A stretch of DNA of 64,000 nucleotides, taken from contig NZ_JBEJGY010000004.1 of NCBI RefSeq assembly GCF_040253615.1, forward strand, positions 5,146,001 through 5,210,000. The letters run 5' to 3'. This document shows positions 1 to 10,561 of this stretch, one piece after another. The position numbers and the translations under genes are program-made. Source of the stretch: Streptomyces sp. Edi4 (GTDB lineage: Bacteria; Actinomycetota; Actinomycetes; Streptomycetales; Streptomycetaceae). Under the pieces are notes generated by a model. The model worked only from the letters and a program-made list of their open reading frames with translations. It made no database searches and was not told the DNA's origin. Position 1 is the stretch's first letter; each line of letters opens with the position of its first letter.

Positions 1-270
1 CCGGTCCGAGCGCCGGACCGGACATCACTCCGAGCGCCGGCCTGGAACAGGCCCGGGACCGGTCCGAGAACCCCTCCCAGAACCCGCAGTAACGTTTTTC
101 GGGATGCCGGCGCAGTACTGAGTGAGCCGACTGGTCATCGGCGGCGCAGAAGAGCCGGGGTTCCCCCCGTACCCACGGCTCCGCGCGAATGGCGCGGGCG
201 GGACACGTTCCCCCGGTCCCGCCCGCGCCCCCCTTCGTGACCGTCGGGCGCGCGCCGAGCCCGAGCGCCG

Positions 271-1206
271 CTACCAGTACACGACGACCTTGTCGCCGAT
301 GTTCACCTGGTCGAACAGCGCCGCGACCTTCGCCTTGTCCCGGACGTTGACGCAGCCGTGGGAGGCGCCGTTGTAGCCACGGGCGGCGAAGTCGGACGAG
401 TAGTGCACGGCCTGGCCGCCGCTGAAGAACATCGCGTACGGCATGGCCGTGTGGTAGATCGTCGAGACGTGGTCACGGCTCTTCTCGAAGACCTTGAAGA
501 CGCCCTCGCGGGTCGGCGTGTACTGCGAGCCGAAACGCACGTCCATCGTCGAGCGCACCGTGCCGTCGACCACCCAGGACAGGGTGCGGCTCGTCTTGCT
601 GATGCAGATCGCGTGGCCCGTCAGGCAGCGCGGGTCGAGCTTGACGGCCGGCTTGTTGACCGCGCGGCCCGCCAGCTCCCCGGCCGTCGGCTCGGTCGTC
701 ATGCCGAGCAGCTTGGCCCAGGTCACGCTGTCCGTGCTGCCCGTCGCCGGGAGCCCGCGTTTGCCCTGGAAGCCCTTGACGGCGGCGGTGGTCGCCGCGC
801 CGTATGTGCCCGTCGGGGTGTCGTCGAACCAGCCGATCTGGGCGAGCCGGGCCTGGAGCTCCTTGACCTGGGCGCCCTTGGAGCCGTTCGCCATCAAGAC
901 CTTGGGCGCGGGCTCGGGGTCGGCCTTGGCCGCCGGTTTGGCCGCCGCTTTGGCCGTCGGCTCCGCCGCCGGTTCGGCGACGGCCCCGGCCGGAGTCGCG
1001 GGTTTGTCGTCGGTGGCCGCCGACGCGGACGCGGCCGGTGGCGCGGGTGTGGACGGCGCGGTGGACGGCGCCGAGGGTGCGCCCGGGGCGGCCGGAGCTT
1101 TCGCGCCGGCCCCGGCGCTCTGTGGACCGCATCCCACGGCCGCCGCGATGACGGCGGTCGCGGTGAGGGTTTGGGCTATGAGAGTGGTGCGGTGGTTCCG
1201 GCGCAT
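271..1206 (-). CDS. L,D-transpeptidase lipoprotein with peptidoglycan-binding domain
   Basis: Predicted cell-wall enzyme of 311 aa that would make 3-3 peptidoglycan cross-links or attach proteins to peptidoglycan outside the membrane. The N-terminus is a lipoprotein signal ending in a lipobox with Cys26 (AAVGC). A long Ala/Pro/Lys-rich linker follows, then a PG_binding_1-like helical domain (about residues 110-170), then a C-terminal YkuD domain with the catalytic SHGCVN motif (Cys about 285). I chose the ATG at 1206 because it has a GGGGG-type ribosome site and opens directly into the signal peptide; the frame is open for 64 more codons upstream but without signal character. It is a single gene, transcribed divergently from the acyl-CoA mutase gene. 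Confidence 0.9.
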   Translation of the reverse strand: MRRNHRTTLIAQTLTATAVIAAAVGCGPQSAGAGAKAPAAPGAPSAPSTAPSTPAPPAASASAATDDKPATPAGAVAEPAAEPTAKAAAKPAAKADPEPAPKVLMANGSKGAQVKELQARLAQIGWFDDTPTGTYGAATTAAVKGFQGKRGLPATGSTDSVTWAKLLGMTTEPTAGELAGRAVNKPAVKLDPRCLTGHAICISKTSRTLSWVVDGTVRSTMDVRFGSQYTPTREGVFKVFEKSRDHVSTIYHTAMPYAMFFSGGQAVHYSSDFAARGYNGASHGCVNVRDKAKVAALFDQVNIGDKVVVYW

Positions 1207-1403
1207 GCGTCGCCCCCTGATTCTCTGGTGTCCCCCTAGACAGTTTCCCGGCGCGAACGGTTGCAAAAGCGCCCGTCCGCATCGGGCGCGTTGTGAGCAA
1301 GCTCCCAGCGCGCGTCCGCCCACCCCGCGCGCCCTCGCCGCTACAGTCCGTCGCGAGGGTCGGGTACCAGCGAGTAATACGGCTTCAACGGGAGGCACTG
1401 CAC

Positions 1404-2984
<1,581 letters not shown>

Positions 2985-2988
2985 GGGT

Positions 2989-3262
2989 GGGACCGGGCCG
3001 GGGCGGCGGGACCGGGCCCCGGCGGTGGGGCCGGCCCCCGGGCGGTGGGACGGGCCGGGGTGGCGGGACCGGCCCCGGGCGGTGGGACGGGCCGGGGTGG
3101 CGGGACCGGCCCCGGGCGGTGGGACCGGCCCCGGCCGGAGGGACCAGCCCCGGGCGGTGGGACCCGGCCCCCGGCCGGTGGGATCCGGCCCCCGGGCCGA
3201 GGGGCCGAGCCCCGGCCGGAGGGACCAGCCCCGAAGGCGGGGATGCGGGCCCGGGCGGAGGG
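2989..3262. repeat. degenerate GC-rich tandem repeat array
   Basis: Directly after the mutase stop codon, about a dozen imperfect copies of an 18-21-bp unit follow, built on GGGACCGGCCCCGGGCGGT and variants. The array fills almost the whole 340-bp gap to the LysE gene. It is about 90% G+C and keeps several frames open, which explains spurious long reading frames on both strands. I see no conserved protein in it. It could fold strongly as RNA and act as a transcriptional insulator, but it is probably slippage-prone spacer. Confidence 0.75.
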
Positions 3263-3324
3263 GTGTGTTCCGCTCTGTGAAACGCGCGTGCCCGCTGTCG
3301 TACCCCCGTGCGAGACTCACCCCC

Positions 3325-3987
3325 ATGCTGGGTGTGACCGATCTTCCGACCTATCTCGCCGGCGTGGCGCTGATCGTCCTGCTGCCGGGGCCGAACTCGC
3401 TGTACGTGCTGTCCGTCGCCGCCCGGCGCGGGGTGCGGACGGGGTACGCGGCCGCCGCCGGGGTGTTCACCGGCGACACGGTGCTGATGACGCTGTCCGC
3501 GCTGGGCGCGGCCTCGCTGCTCCAGACGACGCCGCTGCTGTTCGCCGCCGTCAAGTACGCGGGCGCGGGCTATCTGAGCTGGCTGGCGCTCGGCATGCTG
3601 CGTCAGGCGGTGGCGATGTGGCGCTCACGGCACGACAAGGCGCAGGAGTCCGCTGCCCCCGCGCAGGACGCGGCGGGCGCGGCGGGTGAGCGCCCCTACC
3701 GGCGGGCGCTGATGCTGAGCCTGTTCAACCCGAAGGCGATCCTGTTCATGATCTCCTTCTTCGTACAGTTCGTGTCGCCCGACTACGCCTACCCCGCCCT
3801 GTCGTTCCTGGTGCTCGGCGCGCTGCTCCAGCTCGGCAGCTTCCTGTATCTGTCGACGCTCATATTCAGCGGCACCCGCCTCGCGGCCGCGTTCCGCCGC
3901 CGCAAGCGGCTCTCGGCGGGCGCGGCGTCGGCGGCGGGCGCGCTCTTCCTCGGTTTCGCGGTGAAGCTGTCCCTCAGCGGGGTGTGA
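3325..3987 (+). CDS. LysE/RhtB-family amino-acid exporter
   Basis: Membrane protein of 220 aa with the LysE-family signature near the N-terminus (VLLPGPNSLYVLSVAARRG) and about six hydrophobic segments. Family members export basic or neutral amino acids and similar metabolites by proton antiport; the substrate here cannot be read from sequence. The ATG at 3325 begins right at the first membrane segment; upstream codons belong to the GC-rich repeat array. Its last 14 bp overlap the end of the convergent acyltransferase gene. Confidence 0.88.
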   Translation: MLGVTDLPTYLAGVALIVLLPGPNSLYVLSVAARRGVRTGYAAAAGVFTGDTVLMTLSALGAASLLQTTPLLFAAVKYAGAGYLSWLALGMLRQAVAMWRSRHDKAQESAAPAQDAAGAAGERPYRRALMLSLFNPKAILFMISFFVQFVSPDYAYPALSFLVLGALLQLGSFLYLSTLIFSGTRLAAAFRRRKRLSAGAASAAGALFLGFAVKLSLSGV

Positions 3988-5155
3988 CGGTCCGGGGTGT
4001 GACGGGCCGGGGTGTGGCGGGCCGGACTGTCAGCGCCCGGCGCAGCAACGGCGTGGCCCAGCGCTCCACATAGCGGTTGAGCAGCCAGGCGAGGAGCAGC
4101 ATCGCCGCGATGGTCAGGGCGAAGGTGGCAGGCGCGGGGACGTGCAGCTCGCGGTGGAGCACGCCGACCACCACCCAGCCCAGGTGCTCGTGCACCAGGT
4201 AGAACGGGTAGGTGAGGGCGCCCGCCACGGTGAGCCAGCGCCAGTTCGCCCAGCGCAGGTGGCCCAGCGCGATCGCGCCGACGAGCAGGAAGCCGAGCGT
4301 GACGATCGCGACGATCACCCACACGTGCCGGTTGGAGAAGGCCGCCGGGTTCGGCTTGTGCCACAGGCCCGCGACCGCCCAGTGCTGGCCGATGGCCCAG
4401 CTGACGGCGACGATGCCCCAGGCGGTCACGTCCCGCCGGTTGCGGTGCAGCAGGTACAGGCCCATGCCGCCGATGAAGAAGGACGCGTACTCGGGCATGA
4501 ACACCGCGTCCAGGAAAGGCTGTTTGGCCGTCGAGGTGAGCGCGGCCGCCAGCGTCCAGCCCGCGCAGAACAGCACCACGCGGCGCCGGGTCGCGCCGGG
4601 CAGTACGACACACAGCGCGAACAGCGTGTAGAAACGCAGCTCGGCCCAGAGCGTCCAGCACACCCCGAGCACCCGGTGCACGCCGACCGGCATCTGGAGC
4701 ATGGTCAGGTTCACCACGAACTCGCTGGGCGTGACCGTCCTGTAGACCACCCAGGGCAGCGCGAACACCGCCGTGACGATGATCAGCGCCGCCCAGTACG
4801 CCGGGTAGAGCCGCGAGACGCGGGAGGCGAAGAAGGAGCGCAGCGGGCGGCCCCAGCCGCTCATGCAGATGACGAAGCCGCTGATGACGAAGAAGATCTG
4901 CACCCCGAGGCAGCCGTAGGAGAACCACTCGTGGGCGTCCGGGAACAGCTTCTTGGGGGAGGCGCCCCAGCCCCTGCTGATGTCGCCCGAGCGGCCGCCG
5001 TAGTGGTAGAGCGCGACCATCAGGGCCGCGATCAGTCGCAGTCCGTCGAGCGCGCGAAGCCGCGAGACCGGGGCCGCCACCGGCGCTCTCGCGGAAGTCG
5101 GCCGGTGCGTCGGACGGCCGGCGGCGACGCCGGCCACCGGCAGGGTGTTGGTCAC
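3974..5155 (-). CDS. acyltransferase 3 (OafA/YrhL-type) integral membrane protein
   Basis: A 393-aa polytopic protein with about ten membrane segments. After a ~45-residue cytoplasmic tail comes the family hallmark: an Arg followed by a membrane helix ending in the catalytic-type His (RLIAALMVALYHYGG). Such enzymes move acetyl or other acyl groups onto sugars, polymers or antibiotics at the membrane. The start is GTG at 5155, preceded by AGAGGAG at good spacing; the frame extends upstream without this signal. The target is unknown. The nonulosonate polymer genes lie 1.5 kb away, so modification of that polymer is possible but unproven. Confidence 0.88.
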   Translation of the reverse strand: MTNTLPVAGVAAGRPTHRPTSARAPVAAPVSRLRALDGLRLIAALMVALYHYGGRSGDISRGWGASPKKLFPDAHEWFSYGCLGVQIFFVISGFVICMSGWGRPLRSFFASRVSRLYPAYWAALIIVTAVFALPWVVYRTVTPSEFVVNLTMLQMPVGVHRVLGVCWTLWAELRFYTLFALCVVLPGATRRRVVLFCAGWTLAAALTSTAKQPFLDAVFMPEYASFFIGGMGLYLLHRNRRDVTAWGIVAVSWAIGQHWAVAGLWHKPNPAAFSNRHVWVIVAIVTLGFLLVGAIALGHLRWANWRWLTVAGALTYPFYLVHEHLGWVVVGVLHRELHVPAPATFALTIAAMLLLAWLLNRYVERWATPLLRRALTVRPATPRPVTPRTVTPR

Positions 5156-5444
5156 GGTTCTCCTCTGGCCCGGTTCTCCTGCGGCCCGGTGGGCCTCGGC
5201 GTCGACAGCGTAGAACCGCCGAACGCCGAAAAAAGGCCCACCGCCCGGGAGTTCCCACGCTTGACGCGGCATGTTCATCTCACGCCCCGGCGCGTTCTCC
5301 TGGGCGTCGATTCCAGGGGCACCAGCGGCGGCACCGGGCCGACGGGCGCGCGGACGGGACCGACGGGCCTGTGGCGGGGGCTTGTTGTCAGTGGCGGCCG
5401 ATAGCGTGCGCGGACCACGAACGGCGAGGAACGGGGACGACGGG

Positions 5445-6620
5445 ATGCAGTTCCGGATCGAACGGGGCGTGCTGGCCGACGCGGTGGCGTGGGCGGCCGG
5501 ATCGCTGCCCGCGCGCTCACCGGTGCCGGTGCTCGGCGGGCTGCTCCTGACGGCGGGGAAGGGGCGGCTCGCCCTGTCGGGGTTCGACCACGAGGCGTCC
5601 GCGCACATCGAGGTCGCGGCCGGGACCGGGGCCGCCTGGCAGGTCCTCGTGCTGGGCCGCAGGCTGCTCGACATCTGCAAGGTGCTGCCGGAGGCGACGC
5701 TGACCTGCGCGATGGAGGGCTCCCGATTCACCGTCGAGGGCGGCGGGATCAGCTTCGGTCTGTCCACCCTGCCGGTGGCGGAGTACCCGGCGCTGCCCGC
5801 GCTGCCCGCGCGGCGCGGGTCGGTGGACGCGGCGGCGTTCGCGACGGCCGTCGCCCAGGTGTCGGTCGCGGCCGGGCGCGACGAGGCGCTGCCCGTCCTG
5901 AGCGGCATCCAGCTCCGTCTGGACGGCGCCTCGATGACCCTGGCGGCCTCCGACCGCTACCGGTACGCCGTGCGCACCCTGCCGTGGCGGCCCGACCGGC
6001 CGGACCCGGAGCCCGCCCAGGTGGTGATCCCGGGCCGCAGGCTCGCCGAGCTCTCGCGCTCCCTGGCGAAGGCGGGAACGCTCACGGTGGGTCTGGACGC
6101 ACCTGTGGGGGGCGGCGGTTCGGGCCGGGGCCTGATCGCCTTCGAGGGCTCCCGGGCGCGCACCACCTTGCGCCTCCTGGACGGCCGGCTGCCGCGCTAC
6201 GACAAGCTCTTCGCGCTCGCGGACCCGGCCGTCGCCGTCACCGGACGCGAAATGCTCGCCGAGGCGGTCCGCCGGGTCGCGGTCGTCGCGGAGCCGAACA
6301 GCCCGGTCCGGCTCGGCTTTCGCGCCGACCAGACGGTGCTCCTCCAGGCGGGTTACGAGGACGACATCGCCGCGCAGCGCCTGCCCTGCGCGCTGACCGG
6401 CGCCGACGACCTGACCGTGGCCTTCAATCCCGCCTATCTGCTGGACGCCCTCACCTCGCTGCGGGCGCCCCGGGTCCGCTTCGAACTGTTGGGCCCCGGA
6501 CAGCGGGCCTTGCTCAGCGGCGCCCCGGCGGCGGAGGGCACGAGCCGGGCGGACGGCGCGGTGGCCCCGGCGTCGGGCGAACACCGCCATCTGCTCATGT
6601 CCGTACGGCAGTTGGCCTGA
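5445..6620 (+). CDS. DNA polymerase III beta-subunit (sliding clamp) paralogue
   Basis: A 391-aa protein with the three-fold beta-clamp architecture: LPVLSGIQLR and LAASDRYRYA in the middle domain, and a C-terminal FNPAYLLDAL...LLSG...HLLMSVRQL ending typical of DnaN. It is slightly longer than the replicative clamp (about 376 aa), with a Gly-rich insert (GGGGSGRG) in the middle domain. The neighbours are not dnaA, recF or gyrB, so this is probably a second clamp rather than the oriC-linked dnaN. The ATG at 5445 follows GAGGAACGGGGA. Whether it loads onto DNA or serves repair polymerases cannot be told from sequence. Confidence 0.88.
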   Translation: MQFRIERGVLADAVAWAAGSLPARSPVPVLGGLLLTAGKGRLALSGFDHEASAHIEVAAGTGAAWQVLVLGRRLLDICKVLPEATLTCAMEGSRFTVEGGGISFGLSTLPVAEYPALPALPARRGSVDAAAFATAVAQVSVAAGRDEALPVLSGIQLRLDGASMTLAASDRYRYAVRTLPWRPDRPDPEPAQVVIPGRRLAELSRSLAKAGTLTVGLDAPVGGGGSGRGLIAFEGSRARTTLRLLDGRLPRYDKLFALADPAVAVTGREMLAEAVRRVAVVAEPNSPVRLGFRADQTVLLQAGYEDDIAAQRLPCALTGADDLTVAFNPAYLLDALTSLRAPRVRFELLGPGQRALLSGAPAAEGTSRADGAVAPASGEHRHLLMSVRQLA

Positions 6621-6642
6621 CGCCGTTCCGGCCGCCCCCCGC

Positions 6643-8016
6643 TCAGGCGCGGCGGCGGGCCAGGGTGCGCGCTCGGGTCACGGTGCGGGTGCGGGTCAGG
6701 GCGCGGGCTCGGCGGGCGAGTCTGCGGACCGTCGCGTTGCGCGGCACGAAAGCGAGCCGCCCGGGTATCGCGCCCGGAAGGGCGAGCGCGGTCAGGCGGC
6801 GCCGCTTGAAGTAGCGCCACGTGTACGCGTCGAGCGACCCCGCGAGGTAGCGCTCGGCCGCGCCCCGCAGATCCGGGCGGATCTCGGGCTGCATCGCGTA
6901 GCCGACCGCGCTCAGGAGTTCCGGCAGGTCGACGGAGGGCGCCGGCTCCTTCTCCAGGGGCGGGACCAGCGCGTCCACGATGGTCACCGGCACCCGGTTG
7001 CTGTTCTGGTAGGGCGCGAGCCGGTCGAGAAGGAGTTCGGTGCCGACCCGGGCGGTGGGGATGCCGTAGAAAGCCGACGCGGTGAGCAGACCGGTGGAGA
7101 AGCAGCCCACCACGAGCGCGGGGGACAGCCGCTCGTACAGCACCTCGGCGAGCAACGGGCGGTCAACGACGGTCAGTTGGACGCCAAGCGCGTCCGCCTC
7201 AAGCACGAGTTCCCGCGTTCCGGCGAGCGGCGCCGAGGGGTGCGGCTTGAACACGATGTGACGGTGCCCGCGCGCCGCCGCGCCCCGCAGCATCCGCAGG
7301 TGCAGCTCCTCCTCCTGCTCCGGGGTGAGGATGGACAGCGCGGACAGGTACTGGCCGAGCAGGAGCGCCACCGGCTCGCCCCCGGCAACCGCCCCCAACT
7401 CGCCCTCGGTGGCGCCCAGTTCGCTCGCCACCTTCAAAAACGCGGCCGTCGGCACCGGCTCGCACGGCACCTTGAACTCGCCGAGCAGCAGCGGAGCCAG
7501 GCCCGGCACCAGGTCGAGGTGGAGCACCCGGCGCACCCGCCCGCCGATCAGCGGGTCGAGCTTGTTGCGGGTGGGGCCGTACGTCATCAGGCCGTCCGCG
7601 TAGACGGTCAGGGGCGCGTCGGGGAAGAGCTGGGCCACGGCCTGGGCCGGGTTCACCTGGATGGATTCGACGGCGAGCTCGATCCGGTCCTCGCCAAGCC
7701 CCCACAGGGCTCTCAACTGCCGCTCCCACAGCGGGACATCGTCGGCCCTCGGGGACCAGCCGCCGGGGTGGAAGGGCGCGATGGTGGCGTTCCAGGAGAG
7801 CACACCGTCGAAGCGCTCCCGCAGCGGCTCGAAGCCCGGCATGGTGTCCAGCGGCGCCGACGTCTCGGGCACGGGCGCGTTGTTGCTGATCAGCAGGAGC
7901 CGGCGGTCGGCCGCCGGAAAACAGCCGCTGTCGAGCGCGGCGGCCAGCGTGGCCACCCCGTACAGGGTGGACGCGGCGAAGATCTGCGTGGTGCGTACGG
8001 CCGGGGTCGTGGGCAT
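6643..8016 (-). CDS. polysialyltransferase-family glycosyltransferase
   Basis: A 457-aa protein of the alpha-2,8-polysialyltransferase-like group. Visible family marks are an acidic-Gly motif (YADG, Asp141-Gly142), the HP motif in FKPHPSAP (His259-Pro260), and a Ser/Thr motif in VVGCFSTGLLTAS. These are the motifs known to matter in bacterial sialyltransferases. It probably transfers a CMP-activated nonulosonic acid onto a growing cell-wall polymer. Its ATG overlaps the stop of the upstream GT2 gene by one base (TGATG), implying translational coupling. The C-terminal ~40 residues are a basic Arg-rich tail that may bind membrane. Confidence 0.8.
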   Translation of the reverse strand: MPTTPAVRTTQIFAASTLYGVATLAAALDSGCFPAADRRLLLISNNAPVPETSAPLDTMPGFEPLRERFDGVLSWNATIAPFHPGGWSPRADDVPLWERQLRALWGLGEDRIELAVESIQVNPAQAVAQLFPDAPLTVYADGLMTYGPTRNKLDPLIGGRVRRVLHLDLVPGLAPLLLGEFKVPCEPVPTAAFLKVASELGATEGELGAVAGGEPVALLLGQYLSALSILTPEQEEELHLRMLRGAAARGHRHIVFKPHPSAPLAGTRELVLEADALGVQLTVVDRPLLAEVLYERLSPALVVGCFSTGLLTASAFYGIPTARVGTELLLDRLAPYQNSNRVPVTIVDALVPPLEKEPAPSVDLPELLSAVGYAMQPEIRPDLRGAAERYLAGSLDAYTWRYFKRRRLTALALPGAIPGRLAFVPRNATVRRLARRARALTRTRTVTRARTLARRRA

Positions 8017-8999
8017 CAGGCGGCCGCCCCCGCCGAGACGGTGGCCGGCCGGCGGCGCAGCCTGCGCAGCCGGGCGGCGCGGCGGGAGTCCATGGAGTCC
8101 AGCGCGTCCCTGAGATGGTCCTGCGGCAGCCTTCTCAGGGCGTCCGCGCTCAGGGCCCGCAGCTTTCTGGCCACGGCGGGTTCGAACCTTTCGATGCCGC
8201 TCATATGGTGGGAAATGATCGCGCAGTACGTCCGTACCGCTTTCGGGAGCAGATCGGCCGCATTTCGGTCCTTTGCCGTCTCTTCTATTACCTGGTCGAA
8301 TGCGCGAATGAAATCGAGTTGCCGGACATCGCCGATCTGCGTGAGCGAGGAAGCCACGCCGCGCCGGTAGAAGACGCCGAGCGCGCCCGTGACGGCGAAC
8401 GTCCGCGCCTCGCGGTGCAGCCGCCAGATCCACGGCCGGTCCTCCGCGGTGCGCAGGCCGTCGGTGAAGTGCAGCAGGCCCTGGTCGACGAGCCTGCGGT
8501 GGTACATCCCGGCCCACGCGAAGGCGTAGTCCACCGAGGTGGAGCGGGTGGCGGGCAGGATCGCCTCGCGCGGCGACATCACCTCGCCGCGCCGCCCGTG
8601 CGGCACCCGGTGCACCGTACGCTCCTGCCCCGTCACCTGGACATGGTCGGCGCGTATGAAGTCGCAGCCCAACTCCTCGATGGAGGAGAGGAGTTGAGCG
8701 AAGTGGCCCGGCGCCACCCAGTCGTCGCCGTCCAGGTAGGCCAGATAGGTGCCGCGCGCCGCGTTCAGACCCGTGTTGCGCGCCGTGGCCAGACCGCCGT
8801 TGCGTTCGTGTCTGAGCAGCACCGCCCCTGGCAGCTCGCGCTCGGCGCGTTCGAGCAGCTCGATCGTGCCGTCCGACGAACAGTCGTCGACGAGCACGAA
8901 CTCGAAGTCGTCGCGGGTGTTCGCGCGCAGACTTCGCAGGGTGTCGGGTGCGTAGGCGCGCACGTTGTAGAACGGCACGATGACGGAGAGCTTGACCAC
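8016..8999 (-). CDS. family 2 glycosyltransferase
   Basis: A 327-aa GT-A enzyme. It starts with the nucleotide-binding strand KLSVIVPFYN, then FVLVDDCSSDGT, then the metal-binding acidic motif YLDGDDW (Asp90-Asp93). It likely adds a hexose or links the acceptor for the cell-wall polymer made by this cluster. The start is assigned to GTG at 8999 because it opens exactly at the Rossmann strand. There is no clear ribosome site, but TAGCGT lies 8-13 nt upstream and would make a leaderless transcript. The C-terminal ~100 residues are helical and unassigned. Confidence 0.85.
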   Translation of the reverse strand: MVKLSVIVPFYNVRAYAPDTLRSLRANTRDDFEFVLVDDCSSDGTIELLERAERELPGAVLLRHERNGGLATARNTGLNAARGTYLAYLDGDDWVAPGHFAQLLSSIEELGCDFIRADHVQVTGQERTVHRVPHGRRGEVMSPREAILPATRSTSVDYAFAWAGMYHRRLVDQGLLHFTDGLRTAEDRPWIWRLHREARTFAVTGALGVFYRRGVASSLTQIGDVRQLDFIRAFDQVIEETAKDRNAADLLPKAVRTYCAIISHHMSGIERFEPAVARKLRALSADALRRLPQDHLRDALDSMDSRRAARLRRLRRRPATVSAGAAA

Positions 9000-9187
9000 G
9001 GCCGTGACGCTAGGCGCGCCGCGCGTCCTTCGTCCTGTCCGGCGGCCGGATGCCGGATGAACGACGGACGGCGAATTCGTTAACCGGTCCGTCCGTATGC
9101 ACCGGGCGCCATTCGTAGTCACGCTGTTAACCCTTTGTTGCGGCCGAGTTGGGCCGCGAATCCGCCGGGCTTCCTAGTTTCTACGGC
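9000..9187. promoter_or_regulatory. divergent promoter region of the nonulosonate cluster
   Basis: This 188-bp gap separates the two outward-facing arms. The same element precedes each GTG start: CCTAG-CGTCACGGC(C)-GTG leftward and CCTAG-TTTCTACGGC-GTG rightward (9173-9190). Both place a TAG-type -10 hexamer 7-8 nt before the start codon, which suggests two leaderless mRNAs under common control. Two direct GTTAACC copies lie at 9079-9085 and 9126-9132, 47 bp apart. No clear -35 hexamers are seen, so an activator or alternative sigma factor is possible. Confidence 0.5.
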
Positions 9188-10561
9188 GTGCCATCACGTA
9201 CACCTTCACGGCTGCGGATCGCGGTCCTCGCGGATTCGGACACCCGGTGGAAATGGGGCGCGCTCACCGCGCGCCGCCTCGCCGGACAGATGCCCGGATC
9301 CGAGGCCGACGCGTCCCGGCCCGCCGCCTGTGACCTCGACGGCTTCCTGCTGCGCGGCCGCGCCACCCCCACCTCACGCCAGCTCGCCGAGGTCGGCGCG
9401 GACACGGGCGCGCCGGTCGAGCTGACGATGGCTCACTTCCTGGACAGGGCCGCCAAGTCGGCCACAGGGTGCGCCGAGGAGCCCGCGTACGACGTGATCG
9501 TGCTCGCGCTCGTCGGCGGCGCGGCCCAGGCGGCGCTGCACGGACTCGCCGCCCGGTGGCGGGGACGCGCGCGCCGGCCCGTGGTCGTCACCGGCTATGT
9601 CGGCGTCGTCTACGAGAAGCTGGCCGACGGCCTGCTCCTGCGGCACGGCGCGGACATCGTACTCGCCAACTCCCGCCACGACGCGGAGCGTTTCCGCGCC
9701 GTGTACGAGGGAGTGGGCGCCGACGCCGGCGCGGTCACCGAGGCCGCGCTGCCCTTCCTCGGCGGCGCCCCCCACCGCGCCGAACCAGGACGCGACACCG
9801 TCGTCTTCGCCGCCCAGCCCTCCGTGCCGGAGTCCCGCGCCGACCGCCAGTACCTGCTGCGGCGCCTGGTCGCGCACGCCCGGCGCCACCCCGGGCGCGA
9901 GGTCGTGCTCAAGCTCCGCTCACAGCCCGGCGAGCACACCACCCACATCGAGGAGCACCCCTTCCAAAAGCTCGCCCGCGGTGTCGACCTGCCGCCCAAC
10001 TTCCGCCTGGCGTACGGAAACATGGGCGAGGTCCTCGACCGCACCGACCTCCTGGTGACCGTCTCCTCGACCGCCGCCCTCGAGTCCCTGCACCGCTCGG
10101 TCCCCACCGCCGTCCTGACCGACCTCGGCGTACGCGAAAACCTCGGCAACCACCACTTCGTCGGCTCCGGCTGCCTCACCTCCTGGGACCGGCTCGACGC
10201 CGGGCACCGGCCCGCGCCCGACGCCGGCTGGCTCGCCGCCCACGGCGTCGCGCCGGGCGAGGCCCACCAGCGCGCCTTCGACGGCGTACGAGAGCGCCTG
10301 GACGGCCTGCTCACGCGCCGGAGCCTGCCACCCATCGCGCCGTACTACACCCCGGCCACCGCGCCCGGCTATCTGCCCGGTGTCCTCGCCCGCCACCACC
10401 TCGCGCCCGACGGCACCCCGCTGCCCGGCGCGGCCCCCGCGCGCGAGCCGAACGGGCTGCGCCGGGTGTTCAGGGACGCCGTGCGCGACGCGGCGCGCGG
10501 CGCCTACCGCCACGGCGTACAGCGGATCGCGCCCGTGATCCGCCGGATGGGAGAACTGTGA
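9188..10561 (+). CDS. capsule-type glycosyltransferase, polysialyltransferase-like
   Basis: A 457-aa protein, GT-B-like, with no clear match to a named enzyme. It contains VVVTGYVGVVYEK, a nucleotide-sugar region (FAAQPSVPESRADRQYLLRR...VVLKLRSQPGEHTTHIEEHP) and a TVSSTAALESL motif like the Ser-Ser/Thr motif of bacterial sialyl- and capsule transferases. The start is GTG at 9188 with a TAGTTT -10 at 9175-9180, so the message may be leaderless. It is first in a rightward operon with the CMP-synthetase, the nonulosonate synthase and another transferase, and ends overlapping the next start (TGATG). It probably elongates or primes the same polymer. Confidence 0.72.
   Translation: MPSRTPSRLRIAVLADSDTRWKWGALTARRLAGQMPGSEADASRPAACDLDGFLLRGRATPTSRQLAEVGADTGAPVELTMAHFLDRAAKSATGCAEEPAYDVIVLALVGGAAQAALHGLAARWRGRARRPVVVTGYVGVVYEKLADGLLLRHGADIVLANSRHDAERFRAVYEGVGADAGAVTEAALPFLGGAPHRAEPGRDTVVFAAQPSVPESRADRQYLLRRLVAHARRHPGREVVLKLRSQPGEHTTHIEEHPFQKLARGVDLPPNFRLAYGNMGEVLDRTDLLVTVSSTAALESLHRSVPTAVLTDLGVRENLGNHHFVGSGCLTSWDRLDAGHRPAPDAGWLAAHGVAPGEAHQRAFDGVRERLDGLLTRRSLPPIAPYYTPATAPGYLPGVLARHHLAPDGTPLPGAAPAREPNGLRRVFRDAVRDAARGAYRHGVQRIAPVIRRMGEL

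Noticed and set aside
122-376. Frame at the left edge overlapping the L,D-transpeptidase end
   Set aside because: Antisense to a well-supported gene and composed of Arg/Pro-rich GC-driven sequence.
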